DNA of 64,000 nucleotides. Source: an uncultured Pelagibacteraceae bacterium. Lineage in GTDB: Bacteria > Pseudomonadota > Alphaproteobacteria > Pelagibacterales > Pelagibacteraceae. Each line of letters opens with the position of its first letter. The stretch's first letter is position 1. A program made the translations under genes and the position numbers. The stretch covers positions 1 through 64,000 of the forward strand of contig CACPMF010000004.1 of the NCBI GenBank assembly GCA_902634935.1, in the 5' to 3' direction. A model generated the notes under the pieces. It was given only the letters and a program-made list of their open reading frames with translations. It ran no database searches and had not been told where the DNA came from. Shown piece after piece: positions 9,414 through 18,802 of the stretch.

Positions 9414-10591
9414 TAAGCAACAAGAAACTCTTTCATAGTTTCTTTGTTATACATTGTCATAATTGGATCATCTTCTACTTCAAATATCTGATCAGAATAA
9501 AAACCATTAAATTGTGTTCTAAATGTTAAACCATATGCTCCAAGTTGACCTAACTCGATATAATCGTTTTCCTTAATATTGTTTGGTAATATGAAAGGAC
9601 CTTTCATATAATCCATACTATCACATGTTGGACCATAAAAATCAAAAGAAGTTAACTTTTTTGATATTACTCTTCCATTTTTAATTACTCTTGATGGATA
9701 AACAATATTGGGTGTTCCTGCATCAAATAAAGTTCCATACGTTCCATCATTGATATACAATTTTTGTTTTTTTCTCAAATTTACTCTTACAATTGTAGAT
9801 CCACTTTCTGCAACAAGCGATCTACCAGGTTCACAAATTATCTCTGGAAGTTTTTGAAGTTTTAAATTTTTTAAACCTTTACTTATTTCGTCAAAATAAG
9901 ATTGCATTGACTGCGGTACAAGATCTGGATAAATTGTTGGAAATCCACCACCGACGTTTATTATGTCAGGAACAATCTTTGTTCTTTTAATTATATTTCC
10001 TATTTCTGAAATTCCTTTTGCATACGAAATTGGATGCATGCATTGAGAGCCTACATGAAAACTTAAACCTAGTTTATCAGCATATTGTTTACCAAGCCTT
10101 AAAAGACCAGCTGCTTCTGACGTTATAGCTCCAAACTTTTTGGATAAATCAATTTCAGCATGTTCATTTGAAACAGAAACTCTTACAAATAATTTTAAGT
10201 CTTTTGCATGATTTGTGCTTTCAATAATTTTTATTAATTCATCTTTTGTATCTAATGCAAAAGTTTTTATATTGTACTTAAAATAAGCTTCCTTTATATC
10301 TTCTCTACTTTTTACAGTATGCATGTATGAACATTCAACTTCAGGATTTAAATTTTTTATTGTTTCGATCTCTTTAATTGATGCAACATCGTAGTGCTTT
10401 ATTCCGCTATCTAATAATGTTTGTAAAACTACTGGATGTGGGTTTGTTTTGACAGCGTAAAGGATTTTACCTGGAAATTTATTTTGAAAGAATCTGGAAG
10501 CTAACCTTATAGAATTTCTTCTTATACAATATACCGGTTCTGTTGGTTTCAGTTGGCTTACTAGCTCGTCAACTGACTTAAATTTTTGCAT
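9413..10591 (-). CDS. Ornithine/lysine decarboxylase (PLP, alanine-racemase fold)
   Basis: A 392-residue fold-type III PLP decarboxylase. The PLP lysine is Lys48 in ILYAVKTNPH. HVGSQ (179-183), VGGGFP (213-218) and EPGRSL (254-259) line the cofactor site, and Cys323 in YGPTCDSMDYM is the catalytic cysteine. Length and motifs match bacterial ornithine or ornithine/lysine decarboxylases, not the 600-plus-residue biosynthetic arginine decarboxylase. It heads the polyamine operon, supplying putrescine or cadaverine. A GGAG ribosome-binding site lies 7 bases before the ATG, and a hairpin with a T-tract lies just upstream. Confidence 0.88.
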   Translation of the reverse strand: MQKFKSVDELVSQLKPTEPVYCIRRNSIRLASRFFQNKFPGKILYAVKTNPHPVVLQTLLDSGIKHYDVASIKEIETIKNLNPEVECSYMHTVKSREDIKEAYFKYNIKTFALDTKDELIKIIESTNHAKDLKLFVRVSVSNEHAEIDLSKKFGAITSEAAGLLRLGKQYADKLGLSFHVGSQCMHPISYAKGISEIGNIIKRTKIVPDIINVGGGFPTIYPDLVPQSMQSYFDEISKGLKNLKLQKLPEIICEPGRSLVAESGSTIVRVNLRKKQKLYINDGTYGTLFDAGTPNIVYPSRVIKNGRVISKKLTSFDFYGPTCDSMDYMKGPFILPNNIKENDYIELGQLGAYGLTFRTQFNGFYSDQIFEVEDDPIMTMYNKETMKEFLVA

Positions 10592-10616
10592 TTAAAGCTC
10601 CAAAAAAAAATTTAAC

Positions 10617-10645
10617 AAAAAAAACTCGCATAACTGCTATGCAAG
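10617..10645 (-). promoter_or_regulatory. Terminator-like hairpin in the decarboxylase leader (possible attenuator)
   Basis: On the minus strand CTTGCATA (10645-10638) pairs with TATGCGAG (10632-10625) around a GCAGT loop: 8 bp with one G-T pair, followed at once by eight T residues. The only gene downstream on this strand is the decarboxylase, 25 bp further on, and regA upstream is divergent. It therefore lies in the operon leader and not after a gene. This layout suggests attenuation. Alphaproteobacterial speF-type decarboxylase genes are known to carry structured leaders; whether this is one needs a covariance search. Confidence 0.5.
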
Positions 10646-10737
10646 TTTATATAAGACGAGCATTTATGCAGAAAATGAGCCAATGTAAAGTAAAAATATA
10701 TACTTGAAATAATTTAGAATGTTTCCATATAAGGCCC

Positions 10738-11301
10738 ATGCCTGAAGCTGAAATAGTAAAAAAAATAACAGAATTTGAGGATAAATCTCTATTAATTGTA
10801 GACGATGATAACCCTTTCAGAGAAAGACTTGCAAGAGCAATGGAGAAGAAAGGCTTCACCGTTTCACAAGCTGAAGGTGTAAAAATTGGTATAGAGTCTG
10901 TAAAATCCAAAAAGCCAGCTTTTGCAGTTGTAGATTTAAGATTAAATGATGGAAATGGACTTGAAGTTGTAAAAGAAATTCAAAAAAATAATTCTGAGAG
11001 TAGAATAGTGATGCTAACTGGCTACGGCAATATTCCAACTGCGGTTGCAGCTATTAAAGAAGGTGCAATTGATTATCTTGCAAAACCAGCTGATGCAGAT
11101 GATGTTGAAAAAGCATTGCTTGCAGATCCTAACAAAAAAGCAGCTCCACCAGAAAATCCTATGTCAGCAGATAGAGTGAAATGGGAACATATTCATCGAG
11201 TTTTTGAGCTGTGTAATAGAAATGTTTCTGAAACTGCAAGAAGATTGAAAATGCACAGAAGAACTCTACAAAGAATTCTTTCTAAAAGATCACCTAGATA
11301 A
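10738..11301 (+). CDS. regA: RegA/ActR/PrrA-type response regulator
   Basis: A 187-residue redox-type response regulator. The receiver domain starts at LLIVDDDNPF with the phosphoacceptor Asp66 in FAVVDLRLNDG. The C-terminal Fis-like helix-turn-helix (about 150-187) ends NVSETARRLKMHRRTLQRIL, nearly diagnostic of RegA/ActR/PrrA. In relatives this regulator controls respiration and carbon and nitrogen metabolism with the sensor RegB, which is not in this window. It is divergent from the polyamine operon and its stop overlaps the convergent bioY by 8 bp. An AAGG lies 3 bases before the ATG. Confidence 0.93.
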   Translation: MPEAEIVKKITEFEDKSLLIVDDDNPFRERLARAMEKKGFTVSQAEGVKIGIESVKSKKPAFAVVDLRLNDGNGLEVVKEIQKNNSESRIVMLTGYGNIPTAVAAIKEGAIDYLAKPADADDVEKALLADPNKKAAPPENPMSADRVKWEHIHRVFELCNRNVSETARRLKMHRRTLQRILSKRSPR

Positions 11302-11845
11302 ATTTTCTAAAATTTTTCACTTTATTAACAATCAAGGTAAGCAGAAGTATTTTAAGTATTTCCGCATAAACAAATGGCAATAAGCCTAATTTAAATATCG
11401 GTTTATCCCATCCAATAAGGGTGCCGAGCCACAATAAACCAAATAGATAAATAATTGAAATTGAAAATAAAATTTTAAAAAAATTAAAAAAATAGTTTTT
11501 GTTATATTTCAAATATCCAGCCATAACTGCAGCAAAAATAAATCCAATTAGATAGCCCATTGTTGGACCCATAAAATAAGATAGACCAACTCCCTTCTCA
11601 GGAGAATTAGAGAATACAGGCAATCCAGCAATTCCCTCAATTAAATATAAACAAACTGCAGCAGCACCAGCTTTATATCCAAATGTTATTCCTAACAATA
11701 TTACGACAAAAGTCTGCATCGTCATTGGAACAGGATAAAAAGGGATTTTAATTTTTGCAGATATAGTTAATAATATTGATCCAGCAAAAGCAATTACGAT
11801 GTATTTAAGTATTTTGTTACTGTAAATATTTTTAGCTATTTCCAT
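11294..11845 (-). CDS. bioY: BioY-family biotin transporter (ECF S component)
   Basis: A 183-residue membrane protein of the BioY family, the substrate-binding S component of biotin ECF transporters. The signature IPFYPVPMTMQTFVVILLG near residue 33 is followed by GYKAGAAAVCLYLIEGIAGLPVF and the GPTMGYLIGF motif. I use the ATG at 11845; the upstream extension would need a TTG and adds five residues. No ECF ATPase or T subunit is adjacent, so it may act alone or with a shared module. It is convergent with regA, with coding ends overlapping by 8 bp. Confidence 0.88.
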   Translation of the reverse strand: MEIAKNIYSNKILKYIVIAFAGSILLTISAKIKIPFYPVPMTMQTFVVILLGITFGYKAGAAAVCLYLIEGIAGLPVFSNSPEKGVGLSYFMGPTMGYLIGFIFAAVMAGYLKYNKNYFFNFFKILFSISIIYLFGLLWLGTLIGWDKPIFKLGLLPFVYAEILKILLLTLIVNKVKNFRKFI

Positions 11846-11942
11846 GCTTAATTGATACAATTATAATCACAATAAATCTACACTTTTGTTAACAAGTTAT
11901 TTTAAAATTATTAACTTATATTAATTTAAGCTAAAATATTAA

Positions 11943-14717
11943 ATGTCAAAAATTAAAAAAGACGATAACTTTTATTTGATTGATGGATCTGGATATATTT
12001 TCAGAGCTTATTATGCACTTCCACCGTTAACAAGAAAAAGCGATGGTTTACCTGTCGGAGCCGTTAGTGGATTTTGTAATATGCTTTTTAAACTTCTAGA
12101 AGATGCTAAATCAAAAGACAATAAAGATAAGCCCAGTCATTTTGCAGTAATTTTTGACTCGGCAAGAAAAAATTTCAGAAATGAAATTTACTCTGAATAT
12201 AAAGGAAACAGATCTGATGCTCCTGATGATTTAATTCCACAATTTGATTATATAAGAAAATCAGTACTTGCGTTCAATCTCCCTTCTATTGAATTAATAA
12301 ATTATGAAGCAGACGATTTGATCGCTACTTATGTAGAGCAAATTTTAGAAAAAGGTGCAAAAGCAACAATAGTTTCCTCTGATAAGGATTTAATGCAGCT
12401 TTATAGGAAAAATGTGAGAATTTATGACCCTATGAAGAATAAATTTATAAATGAGGAGGATGTTCAAAATAAATTTGGAGTTGAAGCTGGAAAGGTAATC
12501 GATGTTCAAGCTTTAGCTGGAGATAGTACTGATAATGTTCCAGGTGTACCAGGTATTGGGGTTAAAACCGCAGCTGAATTAATCAAAGAGTATGGAAATT
12601 TAGAAAACTTACTAAAAAATGCAGATAAAATTAAACAGAATAAGAGAAGAGAAACATTAATTGAAAATAAAGACAAAGCATTAATTAGTAAGAAACTTGT
12701 AACATTAAAAAAGGATGTTCCAGTTAAAAATAAAATCGAGGAATTTGAATTAAAGGAAATTGATAAACAAAAACTTTATAATTTCTTAAGAGAAATGGAA
12801 TTTAATAGACTATTAAGTTCTGCGATTTCAACTTACGGCGAAACTGATTTTTCACAGAGCAAAAATAAAAATAATGATGAAAAAAATAATTCAAAAATTA
12901 CAAAAGAAAACTATTTTTTAATTAAAAATGAGGAGGAGCTCGAAAAATGGCTAAAAGCTGCAGAGGATAAAGGGGAATTTGCTATTGATACAGAAACTAA
13001 TTCATTAGATGCTCACCAAGCAAAACTTGTTGGAATTTCAATGTCCTATGCAGTTGGCAAAGGCTGCTATATTCCTACTGGACACAAAAATTTCAAAAAT
13101 TTAGATGAAACAAAAATTTTAAAAATATTTAAACCTTATTTAGAGGACAAAAGTATTAAAAAGATCGGTCAAAATATTAAGTTTGATTATATTATTTTTA
13201 ATAAAAGAGGAATAGATATTAATTCTTTAGAGGATACGATGTTGATGTCATATGTTTTAGATGCAGGAAAAAATAGACATAACATGGATACACTGGCTGA
13301 AATTCATTTAGGACATAAAACAATTCAATTTAAAGATTTAGTAGGTACTGGAAAAAAACAAATAAATTTTTCAGAGGTAGATGTGAATATAGCTAAGGAT
13401 TATGCAGCTGAGGATGCTGATATTACATATCGATTGTACAAAAACTTTTTAAAGTCTTTAAAAGAAGAAAATCTTTTAAATATTTATGAAATTTTTGAAA
13501 AACCATTAGTTAAAATTTTAGCTAAAATGGAAATAGAAGGTATTAAATTAGATGAAAAATCGCTTAAAAATTTATCTTCAAAATTTGAAAAAAAAATAAA
13601 AAGCCTAGAACAGAAAATATTTAAGCTTTCTAAAAAAGAATTTAATATTGGCTCTACCAAGCAGCTTGGTGAAATAATGTATAATGACCTAAAAATTGCC
13701 TCATTAAAAAAAACAAAAAAAGGAAGTTTTGCAACTAGTGCTTCGGTTTTAGAAGATTTAGCTTTTAAGGGCTATGACTTTCCAAAATTAGTTCTTGAAT
13801 GGAGACAAACTAGTAAACTTAAAAATACTTATTCAGATACTCTTCCCGAACACATAAATAAAAATACAAAAAGAATTCATACATCTTTCCTTTTAGCTGC
13901 TACAACAACTGGAAGACTGGCATCAAGTGATCCAAATTTACAAAACATTCCAATTAAAACTGAAGAAGGCAAAGATATAAGAAGAGCATTTATTGCAGAA
14001 AAAAACAAAAAACTTATTTCTGCAGATTATAATCAAATAGAAATGAGAATCTTAGCAGATCTAGCAGACGTTAAAGAGTTAAAAAAAGCATTTAATAATA
14101 ATGATGACATTCACTCCCTTACAGCAAGCCAAGTATTTGGCACTGAAATTAACAAGGTTGACCCAGACATGAGAAGAAAAGCTAAAGCTATTAATTTTGG
14201 GATCATTTATGGAATATCGCAATATGGTCTTGCAAAACAAATTAACGTTTCAAACGTCGAGGCTGAGGAATTTCTTAACTCTTATTTTTTAAAATTTCCT
14301 GAGATAAAAGAATATATGTCTGAAACAATAAAGTTTTGTAGAAAAAGCGGATATGTAAACAATATTTTTGGAAGAAAAACACACATTACAGGTATTAATG
14401 ATAAAAACTTTAACGTAAGAAATTTTCAAGAAAGAGCAGCAATAAATGCGCCAATTCAGGGTTCAGCATCAGAAATAATGAGGATGGCAATGATTAGATT
14501 AGATGATGAGATTAGCGAAAAAAAAAATAATAACCTAAAAATGCTTTTACAAATTCATGATGAGTTAATATTTGAAGTAGAAGAAAAAAATATAATTAAT
14601 AGTTCAAAAATTATAAAAAAAATAATGACAAGTGTAAAAGATAGTAACCTGCACTCATTCTCAATACCTTTATTAGTAGACATAAATTCAGGTGATAATT
14701 GGGGACAATTACACTAG
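11943..14717 (+). CDS. polA: DNA polymerase I
   Basis: A full-length 924-residue DNA polymerase I for repair and Okazaki fragment processing. The N-terminal 5'-3' exonuclease domain contains YEADDLIATY and the GDSTDNVPGVPGIGVKTA helix-hairpin-helix. The proofreading domain keeps its catalytic acids in AIDTETNS (Asp349, Glu351) plus GQNIKFDY and DYAAEDADITYRL, so the 3'-5' exonuclease should be active. The polymerase motifs are A (SADYNQIEMRILADL), B (RRKAKAINFGIIYG) and C (QIHDELIFEV). It diverges from bioY across 97 bp in which I see no confident promoter. Confidence 0.97.
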   Translation: MSKIKKDDNFYLIDGSGYIFRAYYALPPLTRKSDGLPVGAVSGFCNMLFKLLEDAKSKDNKDKPSHFAVIFDSARKNFRNEIYSEYKGNRSDAPDDLIPQFDYIRKSVLAFNLPSIELINYEADDLIATYVEQILEKGAKATIVSSDKDLMQLYRKNVRIYDPMKNKFINEEDVQNKFGVEAGKVIDVQALAGDSTDNVPGVPGIGVKTAAELIKEYGNLENLLKNADKIKQNKRRETLIENKDKALISKKLVTLKKDVPVKNKIEEFELKEIDKQKLYNFLREMEFNRLLSSAISTYGETDFSQSKNKNNDEKNNSKITKENYFLIKNEEELEKWLKAAEDKGEFAIDTETNSLDAHQAKLVGISMSYAVGKGCYIPTGHKNFKNLDETKILKIFKPYLEDKSIKKIGQNIKFDYIIFNKRGIDINSLEDTMLMSYVLDAGKNRHNMDTLAEIHLGHKTIQFKDLVGTGKKQINFSEVDVNIAKDYAAEDADITYRLYKNFLKSLKEENLLNIYEIFEKPLVKILAKMEIEGIKLDEKSLKNLSSKFEKKIKSLEQKIFKLSKKEFNIGSTKQLGEIMYNDLKIASLKKTKKGSFATSASVLEDLAFKGYDFPKLVLEWRQTSKLKNTYSDTLPEHINKNTKRIHTSFLLAATTTGRLASSDPNLQNIPIKTEEGKDIRRAFIAEKNKKLISADYNQIEMRILADLADVKELKKAFNNNDDIHSLTASQVFGTEINKVDPDMRRKAKAINFGIIYGISQYGLAKQINVSNVEAEEFLNSYFLKFPEIKEYMSETIKFCRKSGYVNNIFGRKTHITGINDKNFNVRNFQERAAINAPIQGSASEIMRMAMIRLDDEISEKKNNNLKMLLQIHDELIFEVEEKNIINSSKIIKKIMTSVKDSNLHSFSIPLLVDINSGDNWGQLH

Positions 14718-14768
14718 AAACATTTAATTGCCCAAATTTAAACATTTTAGTATTTTTATAAGTGAATA

Positions 14769-15467
14769 ATGAAACAAACAATTGCTCTAGTTGATGATGA
14801 TAGAAATATCTTAACTACTTTAAGTATTGCACTTGAGAAAGAAGGATTTCAAATTCAAACATATTTAGATGGAGAAAGTGCTCTAATAGGTTTGTCAAGA
14901 ACGCCACCTGATCTTGCAGTTATAGACATTAAAATGCCAAGAATGGATGGAGAAGAATTGTTAAAAAAATTAAGAAAAAAAACTTCAATGCCTGTAATCT
15001 TTTTAACTTCAAAGGATGAAGAAGTTGATGAACTGCTTGGATTGAAACTTGGGGCCGATGATTTCGTAAAAAAATCTGGTGGATTTTCTACGAAAGTTCT
15101 TATTGAGAGAATTAGAGTACAACTTAGAAAAAAAGATAATAAAATTGAAGAAAATAAAAATATTATTTCTCACGGTAAATTAAAATTAGACCCCTCACAA
15201 TTAGAGTGTGAGTGGGATGGAAAAGAACTACCAGATAAATTAACAACTACAGAATTTTTAATAGTGAAAGAACTGTCAAAAAGACCTGGTATAATCAAAG
15301 AAAGGTCTCAATTAATGGATGTTGCATATAGAGAAGATACTGACATTGAAGATAGAACAATAGACAGCCATGTAAAAAGAATAAGAAAAAAATTTAAGAG
15401 GATAGATCCTGACTTTTCAGCGATTGAAACTAGATACGGAAGTGGATATCGTTGGAATGTTAAATAA
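14769..15467 (+). CDS. chvI: ChvI-type two-component response regulator
   Basis: A 232-residue OmpR-class response regulator: receiver domain (1-120, phosphoacceptor Asp53 in AVIDIKMPRMDGEE) and a winged-helix DNA-binding domain (about 130-230) with DRTIDSHVKRIRKKF. The sequence and its position before a ChvG-type kinase and ahcY match ChvI of alphaproteobacteria, which responds to envelope and pH stress. The stop overlaps the kinase ATG by one base (TAATG). No clear promoter is seen in the 51 bp after polA. Confidence 0.9.
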   Translation: MKQTIALVDDDRNILTTLSIALEKEGFQIQTYLDGESALIGLSRTPPDLAVIDIKMPRMDGEELLKKLRKKTSMPVIFLTSKDEEVDELLGLKLGADDFVKKSGGFSTKVLIERIRVQLRKKDNKIEENKNIISHGKLKLDPSQLECEWDGKELPDKLTTTEFLIVKELSKRPGIIKERSQLMDVAYREDTDIEDRTIDSHVKRIRKKFKRIDPDFSAIETRYGSGYRWNVK

Positions 15468-16999
15468 TGTTGAGTCGTTTTCTTAAAAATTTATCAATAC
15501 TAAAAAAATTTCTATTTATTAATTTTTTGGTATTTTTGATTATTGGTTTACTCACATTAATTTACCTTAATAGAATTCAACCTACATTAATAAAAACTAA
15601 GACTGTAAATCATATTAATACACTAGACAATACAATTGAAAATTTAAATAGATTACAAGTTCAATTTAATGAGGAAGATGTAAAAAGTTTTCTTTTTTCT
15701 ACTAGGTTTTTGTTTCAAAGTTTAGATAGAGTTCAGTTTTTTGATCTCAATTTCAATTTAATAGGGGATACAGACACTCTTGATCTGGACCCGCGAGCCT
15801 TTTCCCAAAGATTAGATATAGTTGAAATGAATAACCTCAACGAAAACGAAAAGAATAATATACCAGAAAAAAAAGAAGAAAATTTTAAAAAAAAAGTTAA
15901 AATTTTGGAAAATTTAAACATTTATAAAAGTTCAAAAAATTATGGACAACCTTTTACATTTACTTCTGATAGTTACGATCAATTTTTGTTAACAACTTTG
16001 AAAAATGTCATAATAGATAATAGAGAAGTTGGTTTTATTGCAGTTACAGAAAACGCAAATGATGTAAAAGCTGTAATTAACGAACGTAAAGTGTTTATAG
16101 TAAGAACAGCAATTTTAGTTGGTATAGTAATTATAATTTTTTCATTTGTTATGAATAGATATTTTTTAAAGCCAATAAAAAATTTGGTTATTTATACAAA
16201 TTTAATAAAAGAGAAAAGTAGTCAAGAAACAAACATAAAATCAATTCAGAATAGAAATGATGAAATTGGAACTTTATCAAAATCTTTGGGAGAAATGACT
16301 GATGAATTACATCAAAGAATTACAACAGCAGAAAATTATTCAACAGACTTGTTGCATGAAATAAGAAACCCACTGGCATCTTTAAAGAGTGCATCAGAAA
16401 TTATATCTGAGACTGAAGATAAATCACAAAGACATAAGTTAGTAAAAATTGTTTCTCATGATGTTGAAAGAATAGAGAGATTAATTACAGATTATTCACA
16501 AATGTTGAGAGATGAGGCTGCAATTTCCTCCGAAAAGATGAAAAAAATCAACTTAGCTGAGGTAGTAAAATCAGTCGTTGATGATTTTAATAGCGTTTAT
16601 GACACTAAAAAATCTATAGCAATTAATTTTAAGACAAATGGCCAAAATAATTATGAAATTCTTGCTATAGAAAATCGAATTGAACAAATTATAGCAAACT
16701 TATTAGAAAATTCGATTTCATTCAGTGAGAAAAATCAAGCAATAGATGTTGAGCTAGCAAAAAAAGATGAGGATAAAATTACATTAATAGTTTCAGACGA
16801 AGGGGTTGGTTTTAATGAAAATGATACAAATAAAATCTTCAATAGATTTTATAGCAATAGACCTGAGAAATTTGGTGAGCATTCAGGTTTAGGACTAAAT
16901 ATAGTAAAAAATTTAGTAGAGATACATGGTGGCGAAATCACCGCATCTAATAATGAGGATAAAGGTGCCAGAATTGAAATAAATTTCCCAAAAGCTTAA
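15467..16999 (+). CDS. chvG: ChvG-type sensor histidine kinase
   Basis: A 510-residue membrane histidine kinase. A transmembrane segment (about 15-36) is followed by a periplasmic sensor region, a second membrane segment (about 211-230), a HAMP linker, the phosphoacceptor His297 in DLLHEIRNPLASLKSA, and a GHKL ATPase domain with N-box LLENSISF, then DEGVGF and GLGLNIVKNL. It is the cognate kinase of the overlapping chvI. The periplasmic loop has a Lys/Glu/Asn-rich patch near residues 124-147 that may be lineage-specific. Confidence 0.9.
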   Translation: MLSRFLKNLSILKKFLFINFLVFLIIGLLTLIYLNRIQPTLIKTKTVNHINTLDNTIENLNRLQVQFNEEDVKSFLFSTRFLFQSLDRVQFFDLNFNLIGDTDTLDLDPRAFSQRLDIVEMNNLNENEKNNIPEKKEENFKKKVKILENLNIYKSSKNYGQPFTFTSDSYDQFLLTTLKNVIIDNREVGFIAVTENANDVKAVINERKVFIVRTAILVGIVIIIFSFVMNRYFLKPIKNLVIYTNLIKEKSSQETNIKSIQNRNDEIGTLSKSLGEMTDELHQRITTAENYSTDLLHEIRNPLASLKSASEIISETEDKSQRHKLVKIVSHDVERIERLITDYSQMLRDEAAISSEKMKKINLAEVVKSVVDDFNSVYDTKKSIAINFKTNGQNNYEILAIENRIEQIIANLLENSISFSEKNQAIDVELAKKDEDKITLIVSDEGVGFNENDTNKIFNRFYSNRPEKFGEHSGLGLNIVKNLVEIHGGEITASNNEDKGARIEINFPKA

Positions 17000-17043
17000 A
17001 TCTTTGTTGATTAATTTTGTTAAATTGTTAAAAGCCTCATTTT

Positions 17044-18330
17044 ATGGAAGATTTTAAAGTAAAAGATATATCTGAAGCAGAATTTGGTAGAAAAGAAATA
17101 TCATTAGCAGAAACAGAAATGCCAGGTTTAATGGCATTAAGATCAGAGTATAAAGGCAAAAAACCATTAAAGGGTGCAAAAATTGTTGGCTGTTTACATA
17201 TGACAATCCAAACAGCAGTATTAATTGAAACACTAGTTGAGCTTGGAGCTGAAGTAAGATGGTCTTCGTGTAATATTTTTTCTACCCAAGATCACGCAGC
17301 TGCTGCAATTGCAAAAGCTGGAATACCTGTTTTTGCATGGAAAGGTGAAACAGAGGAAGAATATTGGTGGTGTGTCAAACAAACTATTGAAGGAAAAGAA
17401 GGTTGGAAACCAAATATGATACTTGATGATGGTGGAGATCTTACAGCCTTGATGCACAAAGATTATAAAGATTTATTAAAAGGTATAAAAGGTTTGTCAG
17501 AAGAAACTACAACTGGAGTTTTAGCTTTGAAAAAAATGGAAAGCGAGGGAACTTTACTTGTACCTGCGATAAACGTAAACGACTCTGTTACAAAATCAAA
17601 ATTTGATAACCTTTATGGTTGTAGAGAAAGTTTAGTTGATGGAATAAAAAGAGCAACTGACGTAATGATGTCAGGAAAAGTTGCTATCGTAGCAGGTTTT
17701 GGTGACGTTGGAAAAGGAAGTGCTGCATCGCTTCGTCAAAGTGGTGCAAGAGTTATGGTTACAGAAACTGATCCTATATGTGCACTTCAAGCTGCAATGG
17801 AAGGTTATGAAGTAGTATTAATGGATGATATGATCAAAGAAGCAGACATTGTTGTAACAGCTACTGGAAACAAAGATGTAGTCACAGCTGATCACATGAG
17901 AGATATGAAAGATAGAGCTATACTTTGCAACATTGGACACTTTGATAATGAAATTCAAGTTGAAGCACTAAAAAATTATAAGTGGGATGAAATTAAACCA
18001 CAAGTTCATGAAATTACTTTACCTAGCAATAAAAGAATAATTTTACTTGCTGAAGGAAGACTGGTCAATCTTGGTTGTGCAACAGGACACCCTAGTTTTG
18101 TGATGAGTGCATCATTTACAAATCAAGTAACTGCTCAAATTGAACTTTGGAATAATTCAGATAAGTATGAAAAAAAAGTATATGTTTTACCAAAACATTT
18201 AGATGAAAAAGTTGCAAGACTTCACTTAGAAAAAGTTGGGGCAAAATTAACTAAGTTATCTGAAGATCAAGCTCAATATATTAGTGTAACTACAGAAGGA
18301 CCATACAAGCCTGATGCGTATCGCTACTAA
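17044..18330 (+). CDS. ahcY: Adenosylhomocysteinase
   Basis: A 428-residue S-adenosylhomocysteine hydrolase, which splits SAH to adenosine and homocysteine and so keeps methylation running. It has the NAD-binding [20 protein letters not shown], the substrate-site ILDDGGDLT and the C-terminal [10 protein letters not shown] signature. It lacks the roughly 40-residue insert present after DDGGD in many bacterial and plant forms, so it is of the shorter type. In rhizobia ahcY lies downstream of chvI-chvG with hprK and PTS genes between; here those are absent. tsaE starts within its last codons. Confidence 0.96.
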   Translation: MEDFKVKDISEAEFGRKEISLAETEMPGLMALRSEYKGKKPLKGAKIVGCLHMTIQTAVLIETLVELGAEVRWSSCNIFSTQDHAAAAIAKAGIPVFAWKGETEEEYWWCVKQTIEGKEGWKPNMILDDGGDLTALMHKDYKDLLKGIKGLSEETTTGVLALKKMESEGTLLVPAINVNDSVTKSKFDNLYGCRESLVDGIKRATDVMMSGKVAIVAGFGDVGKGSAASLRQSGARVMVTETDPICALQAAMEGYEVVLMDDMIKEADIVVTATGNKDVVTADHMRDMKDRAILCNIGHFDNEIQVEALKNYKWDEIKPQVHEITLPSNKRIILLAEGRLVNLGCATGHPSFVMSASFTNQVTAQIELWNNSDKYEKKVYVLPKHLDEKVARLHLEKVGAKLTKLSEDQAQYISVTTEGPYKPDAYRY

Positions 18331-18802
18331 AAGTAGCAAGTTAAATATTTCTAAATTAGAAAATACCAAAAAAATCGCAGATATTTTTGCAAAAAATATT
18401 TTCAAAGGTAATATTATTTTATTTTATGGAGAGATCGGTGTAGGCAAAACAACCTTTATTAAATCCTTGGTGAATAGTCTTGAGAAAATAGACAAAAAAA
18501 ATATTTCAGAAATAACAAGCCCTACTTTCAGTTTGATGAATCAATACAAATTAAACAAATTTGATATACATCATTACGACCTTTATAGACTGAAGAGTGA
18601 AAAAGATATTTTGAGTTTGAATATTTTTGAAGATATTTCTGATAAAATTGTATTAATTGAATGGCCAGAAATATTAGGTGAACATAAGCCAAGAAACACA
18701 ATTGATATAAATTTTGAGTATGGAGAAAATTTTAACTCAAGGTATTTAACAATATCAGCTTATGAAAAATTAAAAATATTTGATGAATTTAAATCATTAT
18801 AA
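18314..18802 (+). CDS. tsaE: tRNA threonylcarbamoyladenosine biosynthesis ATPase TsaE
   Basis: A 162-residue P-loop ATPase needed for the t6A modification of ANN-decoding tRNAs. The Walker A motif GEIGVGKTT is at residues 39-47, [10 protein letters not shown] follows, and HHYDLYRL plus LIEWPEIL are the family's conserved middle. The ATG lies inside ahcY (17 bp overlap) and the 3' end overlaps the amgK-like gene by 20 bp. The order tsaE, amgK-like, murU-like is common in alphaproteobacteria. Confidence 0.93.
   Translation: MRIATKSSKLNISKLENTKKIADIFAKNIFKGNIILFYGEIGVGKTTFIKSLVNSLEKIDKKNISEITSPTFSLMNQYKLNKFDIHHYDLYRLKSEKDILSLNIFEDISDKIVLIEWPEILGEHKPRNTIDINFEYGENFNSRYLTISAYEKLKIFDEFKSL

Noticed and set aside
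17000..17043. Possible SAM or SAH riboswitch before ahcY
   Set aside because: The gap is only 44 bp with no stem of note, too short for a known class.
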